A DNA stretch of 64,000 bases from JAWPMT01 sp965267435 (GTDB taxonomy: Bacteria; Bacteroidota; Bacteroidia; Cytophagales; Cyclobacteriaceae). The stretch spans positions 2,604,001 through 2,668,000 of the forward strand of contig OZ253960.1 in assembly GCA_965267435.1 (NCBI GenBank), read 5' to 3'. Below the pieces are notes generated by a model. It saw only the letters and a program-made list of their open reading frames with translations. It was not told the DNA's origin and made no database searches. Position numbers and translations under genes: made by a program. Position 1 is the first letter of the stretch, and every line of letters starts with the position of its first letter. Of this stretch, positions 16,533-24,289 are shown piece after piece.

Positions 16533-17473
16533 AGTTGCTGTAGTATGGATTGCAAAACTGCCTGAGCGGCCCAGGCTCTGTTATCCGCTTGCTTCAGATG
16601 GAGTGTTCTTGGACCATCCATGACCGCATCGGTCACCACCACATTTCTTCGGACAGGCAAGCAATGCATGAATGAGGCATCGTTTGTCAACGCCATCTTT
16701 GCTTCATCGATGATCCAATCGGGGAAATCCCCAACGCGCCCGTAATCCTGATAAGAGGACCAATTCTTGGTGTAAACGAAATCAGCATCTTCCAATGCTT
16801 TTCTTTGATCAGAGGTCTGCTGCACGTCTCCTGCAAATTGCTCAGATAGCTGAAAGCCTTCGGGGGCCGCAATAACAAATTCATAGTCTGTCTTCCGGAT
16901 CCACTGAGCAAACGAATTAGATACTGCCTGAGGCAAGGCCCTTATATGTGGAGCCCATGTGAGTACGACTTTGGGTTTGTCGGACTTTTTGTGTTCCTCT
17001 ATGGTGATCACATCAGCGAGTGACTGGAGGGGATGCAACGTCGACGACTCCATATTGACTATCGGTCGACCAGAATATTTAACGAAAGCGTGCAGGACCT
17101 TGTCCTCATAGTCCACATCACGATCCTGCAAGCCCGGGAAGGACCGCACAGCAATAACGTCGCAATACTGACCGACAACTGCAGCCGCTTCTTTGACATG
17201 CTCGGCCTTACCACCATCCATGATGGCACCTTCCTCCGTCTCCAATTGCCACGAGTCTTGAGAAACGTTCATCACTAAAACCTGCATTCCGAGCTGCTGC
17301 GCAGCTTTCACGGTGCTCAACCTTGTCCGTAGACTGGGATTGAAGAATAGCAGGCCTAGTGTCTTTCTGTGGCCAAGGCTCGCCCACTGCCATGGGTCCT
17401 TTTTGGCTTCCCGGGCCTTGGATACCAGGTACATTACATCAGGAGCGTCATTTACTGACAAAAAATGCTTCAT
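16529..17473 (-). CDS. argF': N-acetyl/N-succinylornithine carbamoyltransferase (ArgF')
   Basis: 314 aa transcarbamylase. Carbamoyl-phosphate motif FNPSLRTR (44-51) carries Leu in place of the Thr of the usual STRTR, as in Bacteroidota acyl-ornithine enzymes. HPLQSLAD lies at 147-154 and the C-terminal CLPVRRNVV at 271-279. The ornithine-specific SMG loop of normal OTCases is absent, which with the operon context means that an acylated ornithine is carbamoylated. In the 80s loop, where B. fragilis has Pro90 (succinyl) and Xanthomonas has Glu92 (acetyl), this protein reads GGKAEH with Ala90 by my unaided alignment. The acyl group therefore remains open. Overlaps argD and argB by 4 bp each. Confidence 0.9.
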   Translation of the reverse strand: MKHFLSVNDAPDVMYLVSKAREAKKDPWQWASLGHRKTLGLLFFNPSLRTRLSTVKAAQQLGMQVLVMNVSQDSWQLETEEGAIMDGGKAEHVKEAAAVVGQYCDVIAVRSFPGLQDRDVDYEDKVLHAFVKYSGRPIVNMESSTLHPLQSLADVITIEEHKKSDKPKVVLTWAPHIRALPQAVSNSFAQWIRKTDYEFVIAAPEGFQLSEQFAGDVQQTSDQRKALEDADFVYTKNWSSYQDYGRVGDFPDWIIDEAKMALTNDASFMHCLPVRRNVVVTDAVMDGPRTLHLKQADNRAWAAQAVLQSILQQL

Positions 17474-18627
17474 GCCTCGATCGATTGTTTTTCAGATTCC
17501 AGTTTCGTAAGCGCTGCCTTCAAACCACTGATGAATCGCTGGATGTCTTCCGACCCAATGGTCAATGGTGGAAGCAATCTCAGAACATTTGGCTGAGAGG
17601 AAGAGCCGGTGAATATGTGCTGATCGAAAACCAGTGACTTGCGTAGGTCGGCGACCGGGAAGTCAAAAACCAGTCCCAACATCAATCCGTGGCCACGCAC
17701 TTCGGAGATTTGGTCTACGTTGAGCAGCTCTTTGCGGAGCTCTTGCTCCCGAGCAAGGGCGTTGTCCAGTAGTGCTTCCCGCTCCATGACCTCCAGCACA
17801 GCCAGACCAGCGGCGCATGCCAGGTGGTTGCCACCGAATGTACTGCCCAACATGCCTTTCCAGGCTTGCAGCTTAGGATGGACCAGCACACCACCAATGG
17901 GAAATCCGTTGCCCATGCCCTTCGCCGTAGCAATTACATCTGGGCGAACCTCGGACCACTGATGTGCGAAAAACCTGCCACTTCGTCCATATCCGGATTG
18001 CACTTCGTCCAGAATCATGATGGCTTTGTGTTCGTCGCACAATTGGCGGATGGTTGCCAGGAACTCCGGCGTCGGTACCTGGATCCCACCAATTCCCAGG
18101 ATGCCCTCTACGATGACCGCACAGACGTTCTCATCGAAAGTCTCCTGTAATAATGTTAGGTCATTCAGGGGTATCCGTGTAATCTGCGTGACGTTGTCAA
18201 ACTGCGTCCTGATCCGATCATTGTCAGTGCAGCTGACCGCCATGGAGGTCCTACCGTGGAAGCCCTGGTCGAATACAATTATTCGCTTGCCGGGTGAATT
18301 AAATGCGGCGACCTTAATGGCATTTTCCATGGCCTCAGCGCCTGAGTTACACAGGAAGAGGTGATAATCCTCATAGCCCGACATCGCTCCCAATTTCTCT
18401 GCGTACTCCTCCTGAATGGGCATTTTCACGGAGTTTGAGTAGAAACCAATGTTCTGTAGCTGATCGGAGATACGCTGCACATAATGCGGGTGCGTATGGC
18501 CGATGGAGATGACCGCGTGGCCTCCATAGAAGTCCAGGTATTGGTTGCCATGTGCATCCCACACGTAGGCCCCTTCTCCCCGAACAGGCTCTATATCGTA
18601 GACCGGGTAAACGTCGATAGGTTTCAT
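17470..18627 (-). CDS. argD: N-acylornithine aminotransferase (class III, PLP)
   Basis: 385 aa. It converts N-acyl-glutamate semialdehyde to N-acyl-ornithine. Visible are CNSGAEAMENAIKVA (cofactor phosphate site), FDQGFHGRTSMAVSCTDN, ILDEVQSGYGRSGRFFAHQ (Asp binding the pyridine nitrogen) and the Schiff-base lysine in ATAKGMGNGFPIGGVLVH. FGGNHLACAAGLAVLE follows. Length and motifs match ArgD; an ornithine-delta or GABA aminotransferase would fit less well given the operon. Overlaps proC and argF' by 4 bp. Confidence 0.92.
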   Translation of the reverse strand: MKPIDVYPVYDIEPVRGEGAYVWDAHGNQYLDFYGGHAVISIGHTHPHYVQRISDQLQNIGFYSNSVKMPIQEEYAEKLGAMSGYEDYHLFLCNSGAEAMENAIKVAAFNSPGKRIIVFDQGFHGRTSMAVSCTDNDRIRTQFDNVTQITRIPLNDLTLLQETFDENVCAVIVEGILGIGGIQVPTPEFLATIRQLCDEHKAIMILDEVQSGYGRSGRFFAHQWSEVRPDVIATAKGMGNGFPIGGVLVHPKLQAWKGMLGSTFGGNHLACAAGLAVLEVMEREALLDNALAREQELRKELLNVDQISEVRGHGLMLGLVFDFPVADLRKSLVFDQHIFTGSSSQPNVLRLLPPLTIGSEDIQRFISGLKAALTKLESEKQSIEA

Positions 18628-19424
18628 GAGCTGATGTTGTTGATTTTTTCGAAGGATGTGAGCAGTCCTTTAATCAAAGCGGAGCTCAGGCCCTGGTGCT
18701 CCATCTCATTGAGGCCGGCTATCGTACAACCCTGCGGTGTCGTGACCTTGTCAATCTCCACCTCCGGATGGTGGTTGTGCTCAAGAATCAGGCGAGCGGC
18801 CCCTTTGGCCGTTTGTACAGCGATCTTTTGTGCCTCCTCTGGATGGAAGCCCATTTCTATTCCCCCCTGTGTCGCGGCACGCAGATAACGCATAAAAAAT
18901 GCAATGCCACTGGCACCAAGTACTGTAGCGGCCTTCATAAGGCGCTCCTCGATGATGAGCACTTGACCTAGGGACTCAAATATCTGCTGCACCTCCGAGA
19001 GAATCTCGTCGGAGATGCCTCCGCCGCAAATACATGTCATCGATTCACCAATTGCAATGGCCGTATTGGGCATGGCCCGAATGACCGGATAGTTGCGAGG
19101 GATCTCCTCATAGATCTTGTCGGTCGAAATACCTGTGATCACGGACACAAGCACCTGGTCCCTCGACAAATGAGGTCTGAGTTCTGCCAGTACGCCTGAC
19201 AGCTGCTTGGGCTGCACACACAAAAACACATACCCGGCATCTTGCGTAGCTTCCAGGTTGTCCGATGTGATCCGAAAGCCCTGAGCCTCAAAATCACTCA
19301 ATAACGACACTTTCCGACGGGTCAATATGATTTCCTCAGGCTTGCGTAGCCCTTCCTGGACTATTCCCTCAGCAATGGATTGCCCTAAGTTGCCAGCTCC
19401 AATTATTGCAATGTTCTTCTTCAT
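18624..19424 (-). CDS. proC: Pyrroline-5-carboxylate reductase
   Basis: 266 aa. N-terminal Rossmann motif IAIIGAGNLGQSIAEGI, then CVQPKQL and RAMPNTAIAIGESMTCICG, and the C-terminal dimer domain with the family pattern SALIKGLLTSFEKINN after TPQGCTIAGL. It makes proline from pyrroline-5-carboxylate. Proline synthesis inside the arg operon is common in Bacteroidota and connects the two glutamate-derived pathways. Alternatively it might act on a cyclised intermediate of this pathway. It overlaps argC by one base (TGATG) and argD by four. Confidence 0.93.
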   Translation of the reverse strand: MKKNIAIIGAGNLGQSIAEGIVQEGLRKPEEIILTRRKVSLLSDFEAQGFRITSDNLEATQDAGYVFLCVQPKQLSGVLAELRPHLSRDQVLVSVITGISTDKIYEEIPRNYPVIRAMPNTAIAIGESMTCICGGGISDEILSEVQQIFESLGQVLIIEERLMKAATVLGASGIAFFMRYLRAATQGGIEMGFHPEEAQKIAVQTAKGAARLILEHNHHPEVEIDKVTTPQGCTIAGLNEMEHQGLSSALIKGLLTSFEKINNISS

Positions 19425-20404
19425 CAGAAAACCGTTGATTTCAATCTTAGGCCTGTCGTCTCCTCCAGACCCAACATCAGATTCATATTTTGTACTGCCT
19501 GACCCGAGGCTCCTTTCAGCAAATTGTCAATCACGCTTATCACCATCAACTGATCGCCATGCTTGTCAAGGTATACGAGCGCCTTGTTTGTATTCACAAC
19601 TTGCTTCACGTCGGGATTCTTTTCTACTACATGTACAAAAGGATGGTCGGCGTAGAAATCTTCATAGTATGAACGCACAATTTCCAGCGTGGCGTCGCAA
19701 GGAAAATAAGATGTCGTAATGATACCCCTCGTGAAATTCCCGCGATAGGGAATGAAAAATATCTGTTCGTCGAACTGCGGATCTGCCTGCCGGAGGCTTT
19801 CGCCGATCTCCGCGAGATGCTGATGATTAAAAGCCTTGTAGACGCTCATGTTGTTGTTGCGCCACGAGAAGTGCGTAGTGGGCGACAGCGCCTGTCCGGC
19901 ACCGGTACTGCCTGTGATCCCTGAAATATTGATGGCTCCATCGATCAACTGATGACTCGCTGCTGGGAGTAGACCCAACTGGATACAAGTCGCAAAGCAA
20001 CCGGGATTGGCCACCCTTCTCGACCCCGCGATCACGTCCTTATTGATCTCGGGAAGGCCATAAACAAATCCGGCCTCATTGGCTCTGGTCCGAAAATCAT
20101 GGCTCAGGTCGATCAGCGCTAGCTCGTCCAACTGATCTCGATGACCTGAGACAAATCCAGTGGATTCACCGTGACCTTTGCACAAAAAGAGAACGTCCAG
20201 CTCTCCTAATTCCAGGTCAGACTGGAATTCAATATCAAGCTCACCCACGAGATCTGTATGCACTTCATCGATCCCCAGCCCTGCCTGGCTTTCGCTTTGC
20301 AATAAGGCAAGCTGCACACCGGGATGATTGACCAGCAGACGTACCAACTCACCAGCCGTGTATCCGGCGGCACCGTAGATGCCGACCTTGATTTTTTCGC
20401 TCAT
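19424..20404 (-). CDS. argC: N-acyl-gamma-glutamyl-phosphate reductase
   Basis: 326 aa. NADPH-dependent reduction of the acyl-glutamyl phosphate to the semialdehyde. The Rossmann start is KVGIYGAAGYTAGELVRLL. The catalytic cysteine lies in VANPGCFATCIQLGLLPA, followed by GITGSTGAGQALSPTTHFSW and the substrate-site segment FNHQHLAEI. The C-terminal conserved MNLMLGLEETTGL is present. One-base overlaps (TGATG) on both sides suggest strict translational coupling with argG and proC. Confidence 0.95.
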   Translation of the reverse strand: MSEKIKVGIYGAAGYTAGELVRLLVNHPGVQLALLQSESQAGLGIDEVHTDLVGELDIEFQSDLELGELDVLFLCKGHGESTGFVSGHRDQLDELALIDLSHDFRTRANEAGFVYGLPEINKDVIAGSRRVANPGCFATCIQLGLLPAASHQLIDGAINISGITGSTGAGQALSPTTHFSWRNNNMSVYKAFNHQHLAEIGESLRQADPQFDEQIFFIPYRGNFTRGIITTSYFPCDATLEIVRSYYEDFYADHPFVHVVEKNPDVKQVVNTNKALVYLDKHGDQLMVISVIDNLLKGASGQAVQNMNLMLGLEETTGLRLKSTVF

Positions 20405-21603
20405 CAGTTGTTACCTCCTTTGCCGTCGCCGTGGACTTTGTAGTAAATCATCGTTTGGTTGCCAAAGATCTTCGAGAAGCCCTTGACGTCCTCACCAGAC
20501 CAACCAGTGTTCATTTCCCCGTACTTGCCAAATTCGGATTGCATCAGATCATAAGGAGAGGATATGCCCAATACCATGAATCGATAGGGAGCAAACTGCA
20601 ACCTCACTTCGCCGGTCACCTTCTGCTGAGTACTGCTCAGAAACGCCTCGATGTCGCGCATCACCGGATCCAGGAACAAGCCCTCATGCAGGTAGTTTCC
20701 ATAGAGGTTGGACCACTGATCTTTGAGTAGCAACTGATTTTTTGTGAGCACGTGCTTTTCCAATGCATGATGTGCCTTGATGATCACCAATGGTGCTGCG
20801 GCCTCGAAACCGACCCTGCCTTTGATGCCAATAACTGTATCGCCCACGTGAATGTCCCTTCCGAGCGCATATTGACTGGCGAGCTTATCGAGTTCCTTGA
20901 TGCAGCTCACGGGATCCAATCGTTTACCATTGAGTGAAACTGGCTCCCCCGATTCAAATCCCAGGGTGACCTCCACGGCATCTTGCTTTTGGAGCGGCGA
21001 TGGGAAGGCATCATCAGGCAAATATTGGTCAGATGTCAATGTTTCCTTGCCGCCTACGGACGTTCCCCAAAGGCCCTCATTGATCGAGTAAAGGGCTTTC
21101 GTCCAGTCCCCCGCCACTCCATGATCTTTAAGGAATTCGATTTCTTCCTCCCGGGAAAGCTGCTGATCTCGGATAGGTGTGATGATCTCTGCCTCAGGAT
21201 AGAGCGTATTGAAAACCATATCGAAGCGCACCTGATCGTTTCCTGCTCCTGTACTGCCATGGGCGATCGCATCGGCTCCAATATTCCGAGCGCAGTTGGC
21301 AATGGCCGTGGCCTGGAAAACGCGCTCAGCCGAGACGGACAGCGGATACGTGTTGTTTTTGAGTACGTTGCCCGCGATGAGGTAGCGAATGCACTCATCG
21401 TAATACGCCTGCTCGACATTGAGCATGACGTGCTGCTGGGCGCCAAGTTCCTTGGCCTTCCGGGCCAGAGCTCCGACCTGCTCTCTATCAAACCCTCCGG
21501 TGTTGACCGAAACTGTGATGACCTCGTACCCTTGCTGTTGCAACCAAATGGCACAGTAGGTCGTGTCTAGACCTCCGCTAAATGCCAGGACTACCTTCTT
21601 CAT
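20404..21603 (-). CDS. argG: Argininosuccinate synthase
   Basis: 399 aa. Condenses citrulline and aspartate with ATP. The PP-loop is VVLAFSGGLDTTYCAIWL (4-21). Later conserved blocks are IAHGSTGAGNDQVRFD, which binds citrulline and aspartate, and EGLWGTSVGGKE. It overlaps the GNAT gene by 4 bp. Its second position in the operon, ahead of the genes for the early steps, is the usual Bacteroidota order. Confidence 0.95.
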   Translation of the reverse strand: MKKVVLAFSGGLDTTYCAIWLQQQGYEVITVSVNTGGFDREQVGALARKAKELGAQQHVMLNVEQAYYDECIRYLIAGNVLKNNTYPLSVSAERVFQATAIANCARNIGADAIAHGSTGAGNDQVRFDMVFNTLYPEAEIITPIRDQQLSREEEIEFLKDHGVAGDWTKALYSINEGLWGTSVGGKETLTSDQYLPDDAFPSPLQKQDAVEVTLGFESGEPVSLNGKRLDPVSCIKELDKLASQYALGRDIHVGDTVIGIKGRVGFEAAAPLVIIKAHHALEKHVLTKNQLLLKDQWSNLYGNYLHEGLFLDPVMRDIEAFLSSTQQKVTGEVRLQFAPYRFMVLGISSPYDLMQSEFGKYGEMNTGWSGEDVKGFSKIFGNQTMIYYKVHGDGKGGNN

Positions 21604-22223
21604 ATTTTTGATTTTTTAAAGGTGGGCTTCACCCATGATTTCACCTTCGCCCGTATCTGCTTGCGCTTCTTCTCCCAGCTCTTCTTTTTCTCCTCAGGGT
21701 CGTAAAGCATCCCGGTGCAAAGGCAATTCTTGAATTCTTTACTCTCGAGGATCGCGTAATTCACGCAGCTTTGACAGCCTTTCCAGAAGTTCTCATCGTC
21801 TGTAAGCTCGGAGAATGTTACCGGACGATAGCCCAGGTTGGAGTTAATCTTCATTACCGCCAGGCTCGTCGTCAACCCAAAGAGCTTGGAATCCGGAAAC
21901 TTCTTCCTGGACAATTTGAAAGCCTGGGCTTTGATCCGGTTGGCCAGGCCCATATTCCGAAACTTCTCCGAAACGATCAAACCGGAATTGGCCACGTACT
22001 TGTGATGTCCCCATGACTCGATGTAACAGAAACCGGCCAACTCCCCAGACGAGGACAGTGCAATGACGGCGCGACCGGACTCTATCTTGGACTGAATGTA
22101 TGCGGGCGTTCGTTTCGCGATGCCCGTTCCTCGCTTCTTTGCGCTATCAGCAATCAGGTCCGCGATATCCTGGGAGTATTTGACGTGGTCGGACGAAGCG
22201 GTCACAACAACCAACTGATCCAT
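21600..22223 (-). CDS. GNAT acyltransferase, probable N-acylglutamate synthase of the arginine pathway
   Basis: 207 aa. The GNAT core is visible: VIALSSSGELAGFCYIESW (strands 2-4), the acyl-CoA loop SEKFRNMGLANRIKAQAF (R/Q-x-x-G-x-A/G), then FGLTTSLAVMKINSNLGYRPV. A cysteine-rich stretch (WKGCQSCVNYAIL, NCLCTG) follows, and the C-terminus is very basic (KKKSWEKKRKQIRAKVKSW). It is the first gene of the operon and fills the only missing step, acylation of glutamate. No ArgA, ArgJ or other synthase is encoded here. Similar GNAT genes head the arg operons of other Bacteroidota. The four cysteines might bind a metal, which is unusual for GNAT enzymes. Confidence 0.75.
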   Translation of the reverse strand: MDQLVVVTASSDHVKYSQDIADLIADSAKKRGTGIAKRTPAYIQSKIESGRAVIALSSSGELAGFCYIESWGHHKYVANSGLIVSEKFRNMGLANRIKAQAFKLSRKKFPDSKLFGLTTSLAVMKINSNLGYRPVTFSELTDDENFWKGCQSCVNYAILESKEFKNCLCTGMLYDPEEKKKSWEKKRKQIRAKVKSWVKPTFKKSKI

Positions 22224-22409
22224 TAGTATTGAGTATTAAGTTTTGTCGAAAAGATGTAAGTGAAGTAAGGGGGCGAGGCACAACCGCCGCGTAGGCAGTA
22301 TAAGAAAAATATGAAGGCTACCGCCTCGGAAAAGAAGGGCACCTGAGCGCAGGGCTCAGAACGAAGAATGATATGTTAGCTATGTGCTCCACTTGGATCG
22401 CTAGTTACA

Positions 22410-22440
22410 CAAATTTTAGGCAAGTTTTCTTCACTCCCAA
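22410..22440 (-). promoter_or_regulatory. Candidate promoter of the arginine operon
   Basis: On the minus strand TTG (22440-22438), a 19-bp spacer and TAAAATTTG (22418-22410) approach the Bacteroidota consensus, with three instead of two bases inside TA-nnn-TTTG. It would give a leader of roughly 180 bases. Weak support. Confidence 0.35.
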
Positions 22441-22501
22441 GCTTTTGGTGAATAAATGTGAATTTCATTTTTCTAAACTGGGTATTTTATGAATGTGTCA
22501 A

Positions 22502-22680
22502 TGAGTGGAGGGGCGTTTTGAGTTGAGAAGTTGAGGTGGTGTTGAGAAGTGGAGAAGTGGAGAGTGGAAAAGTGGGGTGTGAAGAGTTGAGGAGTGGAGT
22601 GTTTTGAGTTGAGGAGTTGAGATGAGGTTGAAAAGTTGAGGAGTGGAGATGGGTTGAGTAGTGGAGAAGTTTAGAAGGAT
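22502..22680. repeat. Degenerate purine-rich heptad repeats (GTTGAGA/GTGGAGA type)
   Basis: About 180 bp consist almost wholly of variants of GTTGAGAAGTTGAG and GTGGAGAAGTGGAG, broken by GGTG and TTTT. On the plus strand cytosine is nearly absent. Shorter relatives occur at 5521-5550 (opposite orientation), 45117-45221 and 53085-53102. The open frame through it (Ser/Thr/Pro-rich) is a by-product of the repeat. Confidence 0.7.
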
Positions 22681-22732
22681 CGTGCTACGGAGGAGGCGCG
22701 AGACCCGCTCAGCGCCGGTCTCGCGCAAGGCC

Positions 22733-22796
22733 TTGCCCTGAAGTAAGCGAGTGCCGCGTTCGTACAATCTGCAATCGTATCGCTACTTCAGGGCAA
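22733..22796. repeat. REP-like inverted repeat, copy 2
   Basis: Left arm TTGCCCTGAAGTAAGCGA (22733-22750) pairs with right arm TCGCTACTTCAGGGCAA (22780-22796), again with one extra T/A on the left side; the loop is 29 nt and unrelated to that of copy 1 (5638-5700). The T-to-C change in the left arm is matched by A-to-G in the right arm, so pairing is kept. Confidence 0.7.
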
Positions 22797-22809
22797 CGGC
22801 GATGGGGCG

Positions 22810-22908
22810 CCTTCGCCAAAGGCCACGGTACCCATTGAGCGACCTTCGCCAGGGGCTACGGTGCCCGAAGAACGACCTTCGCCAAAGGCTTCGGCGACCA
22901 AAGAGCGG
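22810..22908. repeat. Three tandem copies of a 33-bp unit
   Basis: Units start at 22810, 22843 and 22876 with exact 33-bp spacing. Each begins CCTTCGCCA and continues with GGC or GGGC, then A/T-CGG and ends with GAGCGA, GAACGA or GAGCGG. 33 is a multiple of three, so an Arg/Leu/Pro-rich frame stays open, but nothing suggests that it is translated. There are no spacers, so it is not CRISPR. Confidence 0.7.
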
Positions 22909-22916
22909 CCTGAAAC

Positions 22917-22944
22917 AAAAAAAGCCTCCCATTGTTGAGAGGCT
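22917..22944 (-). terminator. Terminator of the nqr operon
   Basis: On the minus strand AGCCTCTC-AACAAT-GGGAGGCT makes an 8-bp stem (one T-G pair) followed at once by seven T. It lies 26 bp after the nqrE stop codon, so transcription of nqrABCDE ends here and no further nqr gene is in the transcript. Confidence 0.8.
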
Positions 22945-22969
22945 TCGCAACTAATGTCTTTCGCAGATA

Positions 22970-23581
22970 CTACAGAGCAATGCCGATGAACGACTTGAAT
23001 GCGATACCCATGAGTCCAGTGATCAGCATCGTGAGTCCGAGACCTCGGAGCCCCTTAGGCACATTGGAGTACTTGAGCTTCTCACGGATGGCTGCCAAAG
23101 CGACGATCGCCATCAGGAATCCGACTCCTGAACCAAAACCGAAAGCTGTAGCCTCTACGATGGTATAATCTCTCTGAACCATAAATAGTGATGAACCAAG
23201 TATAGAGCAGTTCACTGCAATCAATGGGAGAAATATACCAAGCGATCCGTACAATGCGGGTGAAGCCTTCTCGATCACCATCTCAACCAGCTGCACCATC
23301 GCTGCGATGACCGCAATGAAGATGATAAACTGCAGGAAGGTAAGGTCCGTAGTAGCAAACTGGGGAGCTATCCACGCAAGGGCTCCTTCCTTCAGGACAA
23401 ACTCCTGGAGAAGCCAGTTCAGGGGAACGGTGATGGTCAATACGAAAACGACCGCCGCGCCCAGGCCTATGGCTGTTGTTACTTTCTTTGAAACGGCGAG
23501 AAACGAACACATGCCTAAGAAGTAGGCAAAGATCATGTTCTCAATAAAGATCGCTTTGAGCGCTATATTAAATACGTCCAT
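22970..23581 (-). CDS. nqrE: Na+-translocating NADH:quinone oxidoreductase subunit E
   Basis: 203 aa, six membrane helices, homologous to NqrD with inverted topology. With NqrD it forms the inner-membrane core that carries an intramembrane iron centre. Recognised from MDVFNIALKAIFIENMIFAY, FLGMCSFLAVSKK, and the later ILGSSLFMVQRDYT and FGFGSGVGFLMAIVALAAIREKL. The cysteine in FLGMCSFL and the one in VNCSILG are the positions expected to hold the iron centre together with NqrD. Last gene of the operon, 5 bp after nqrD and followed directly by a terminator. Confidence 0.95.
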   Translation of the reverse strand: MDVFNIALKAIFIENMIFAYFLGMCSFLAVSKKVTTAIGLGAAVVFVLTITVPLNWLLQEFVLKEGALAWIAPQFATTDLTFLQFIIFIAVIAAMVQLVEMVIEKASPALYGSLGIFLPLIAVNCSILGSSLFMVQRDYTIVEATAFGFGSGVGFLMAIVALAAIREKLKYSNVPKGLRGLGLTMLITGLMGIAFKSFIGIAL

Positions 23582-23586
23582 AAATC

Positions 23587-24267
23587 TTAGTGTTCTTCTA
23601 CGTAACCAGTTCTACTTCTTTGGATCCAGATGAGCACACCCAGGATGATGAAAGCTCCAATGGAGTCGACCATCAACCCATTCGTAGGGAAGCTTTCCCA
23701 ACCGATGGCCGCAAATACCTTAAAGTCCCAAATGGAACCAGAGCCAAGTAGTTCTCGGAAGAAAGCCACTGCCAGGATGATCCACGCGTAGCCAAAACCA
23801 CTACCAAAGCCATCCAGAATGCTATCATATGGTTTGTTGCCCATGGCAAATGCCTCGAGACGGCCCATCACTATACAGTTGGTGATGATCAGCCCGACGT
23901 AAGCTCCTAATATCTTGTACATATCGTAGGAGTAGGCTTTGAGGAACTCACTCACCAAGGTCACCAAGGTGGCGATCACTGCCAGCTGCACGATGATCCG
24001 TACCCTGTTGGGGATGAGGTTTCGCATCAGTGACACGGTCAGGTTTGAGAACACAATCACAAAAACCACAGCGACAGCCATCACGAAAGTGGGCTGCATC
24101 TTCACCGTGACGGCCAGTGCCGAACAGATGCCCAAAACCTGCACGGTAATGGGGTTGTCTTCATTGAGGGGATCTGTAACGAACTTCTTGCGCCGCTTCG
24201 ACAATAACGGCTCCGCCGGCTCCTTGACCTTTATTTCCTTTTCGACTTCTAACGTCTCTGTGCTCAT
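23587..24267 (-). CDS. nqrD: Na+-translocating NADH:quinone oxidoreductase subunit D
   Basis: 226 aa. A charged N-terminal leader of about 30 residues (TLEVEKEIKVKEPAEPLL) precedes the six-helix domain, somewhat longer than in enterobacteria. Typical blocks: NPITVQVLGICSALAVTVKM (first cysteine of the iron site), NLIPNRVRIIVQLAVIATLV, GLIITNCIVMGRLEAFAMGN (second cysteine) and DGFGSGFGYAWIIL. It sits between nqrC and nqrE and contributes to the Na+ path of the complex. Confidence 0.95.
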   Translation of the reverse strand: MSTETLEVEKEIKVKEPAEPLLSKRRKKFVTDPLNEDNPITVQVLGICSALAVTVKMQPTFVMAVAVVFVIVFSNLTVSLMRNLIPNRVRIIVQLAVIATLVTLVSEFLKAYSYDMYKILGAYVGLIITNCIVMGRLEAFAMGNKPYDSILDGFGSGFGYAWIILAVAFFRELLGSGSIWDFKVFAAIGWESFPTNGLMVDSIGAFIILGVLIWIQRSRTGYVEEH

Positions 24268-24289
24268 AGTTGCGTTTTTAGTGCTGTGA

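Larger units (their letters stand above)
22224..22969. other. 746-bp spacer between nqrE and the arg operon: leader, repeats, terminator
   Basis: The spacer holds, from the arg side: a leader of about 180 bases in which CGAGGC/GCCTCG and GGTAG/CTGCC segments (about 22270-22340) can nest into a stem-loop on the minus strand; a candidate arg promoter (22410-22440); a heptad-repeat tract (22502-22680); a REP-like inverted repeat (22733-22796); a 33-bp triplication (22810-22908); and the nqr terminator (22917-22944). The position directly after nqrE, where nqrF often lies, contains no coding sequence or recognisable remnant. Confidence 0.6.

Noticed and set aside
22498..22767. 89-codon Ser/Thr/Pro/Leu-rich frame on the minus strand
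   Set aside because: It is the direct translation of the heptad repeat tract.
22810..22908. CRISPR array
   Set aside because: The three units are contiguous, without spacers, and their sequence varies; no cas gene is in the window.
22751..22954. 67-codon frame over the 33-bp repeats
   Set aside because: The frame stays open because the unit is a multiple of three; it begins inside the REP-like element and runs through the nqr terminator.
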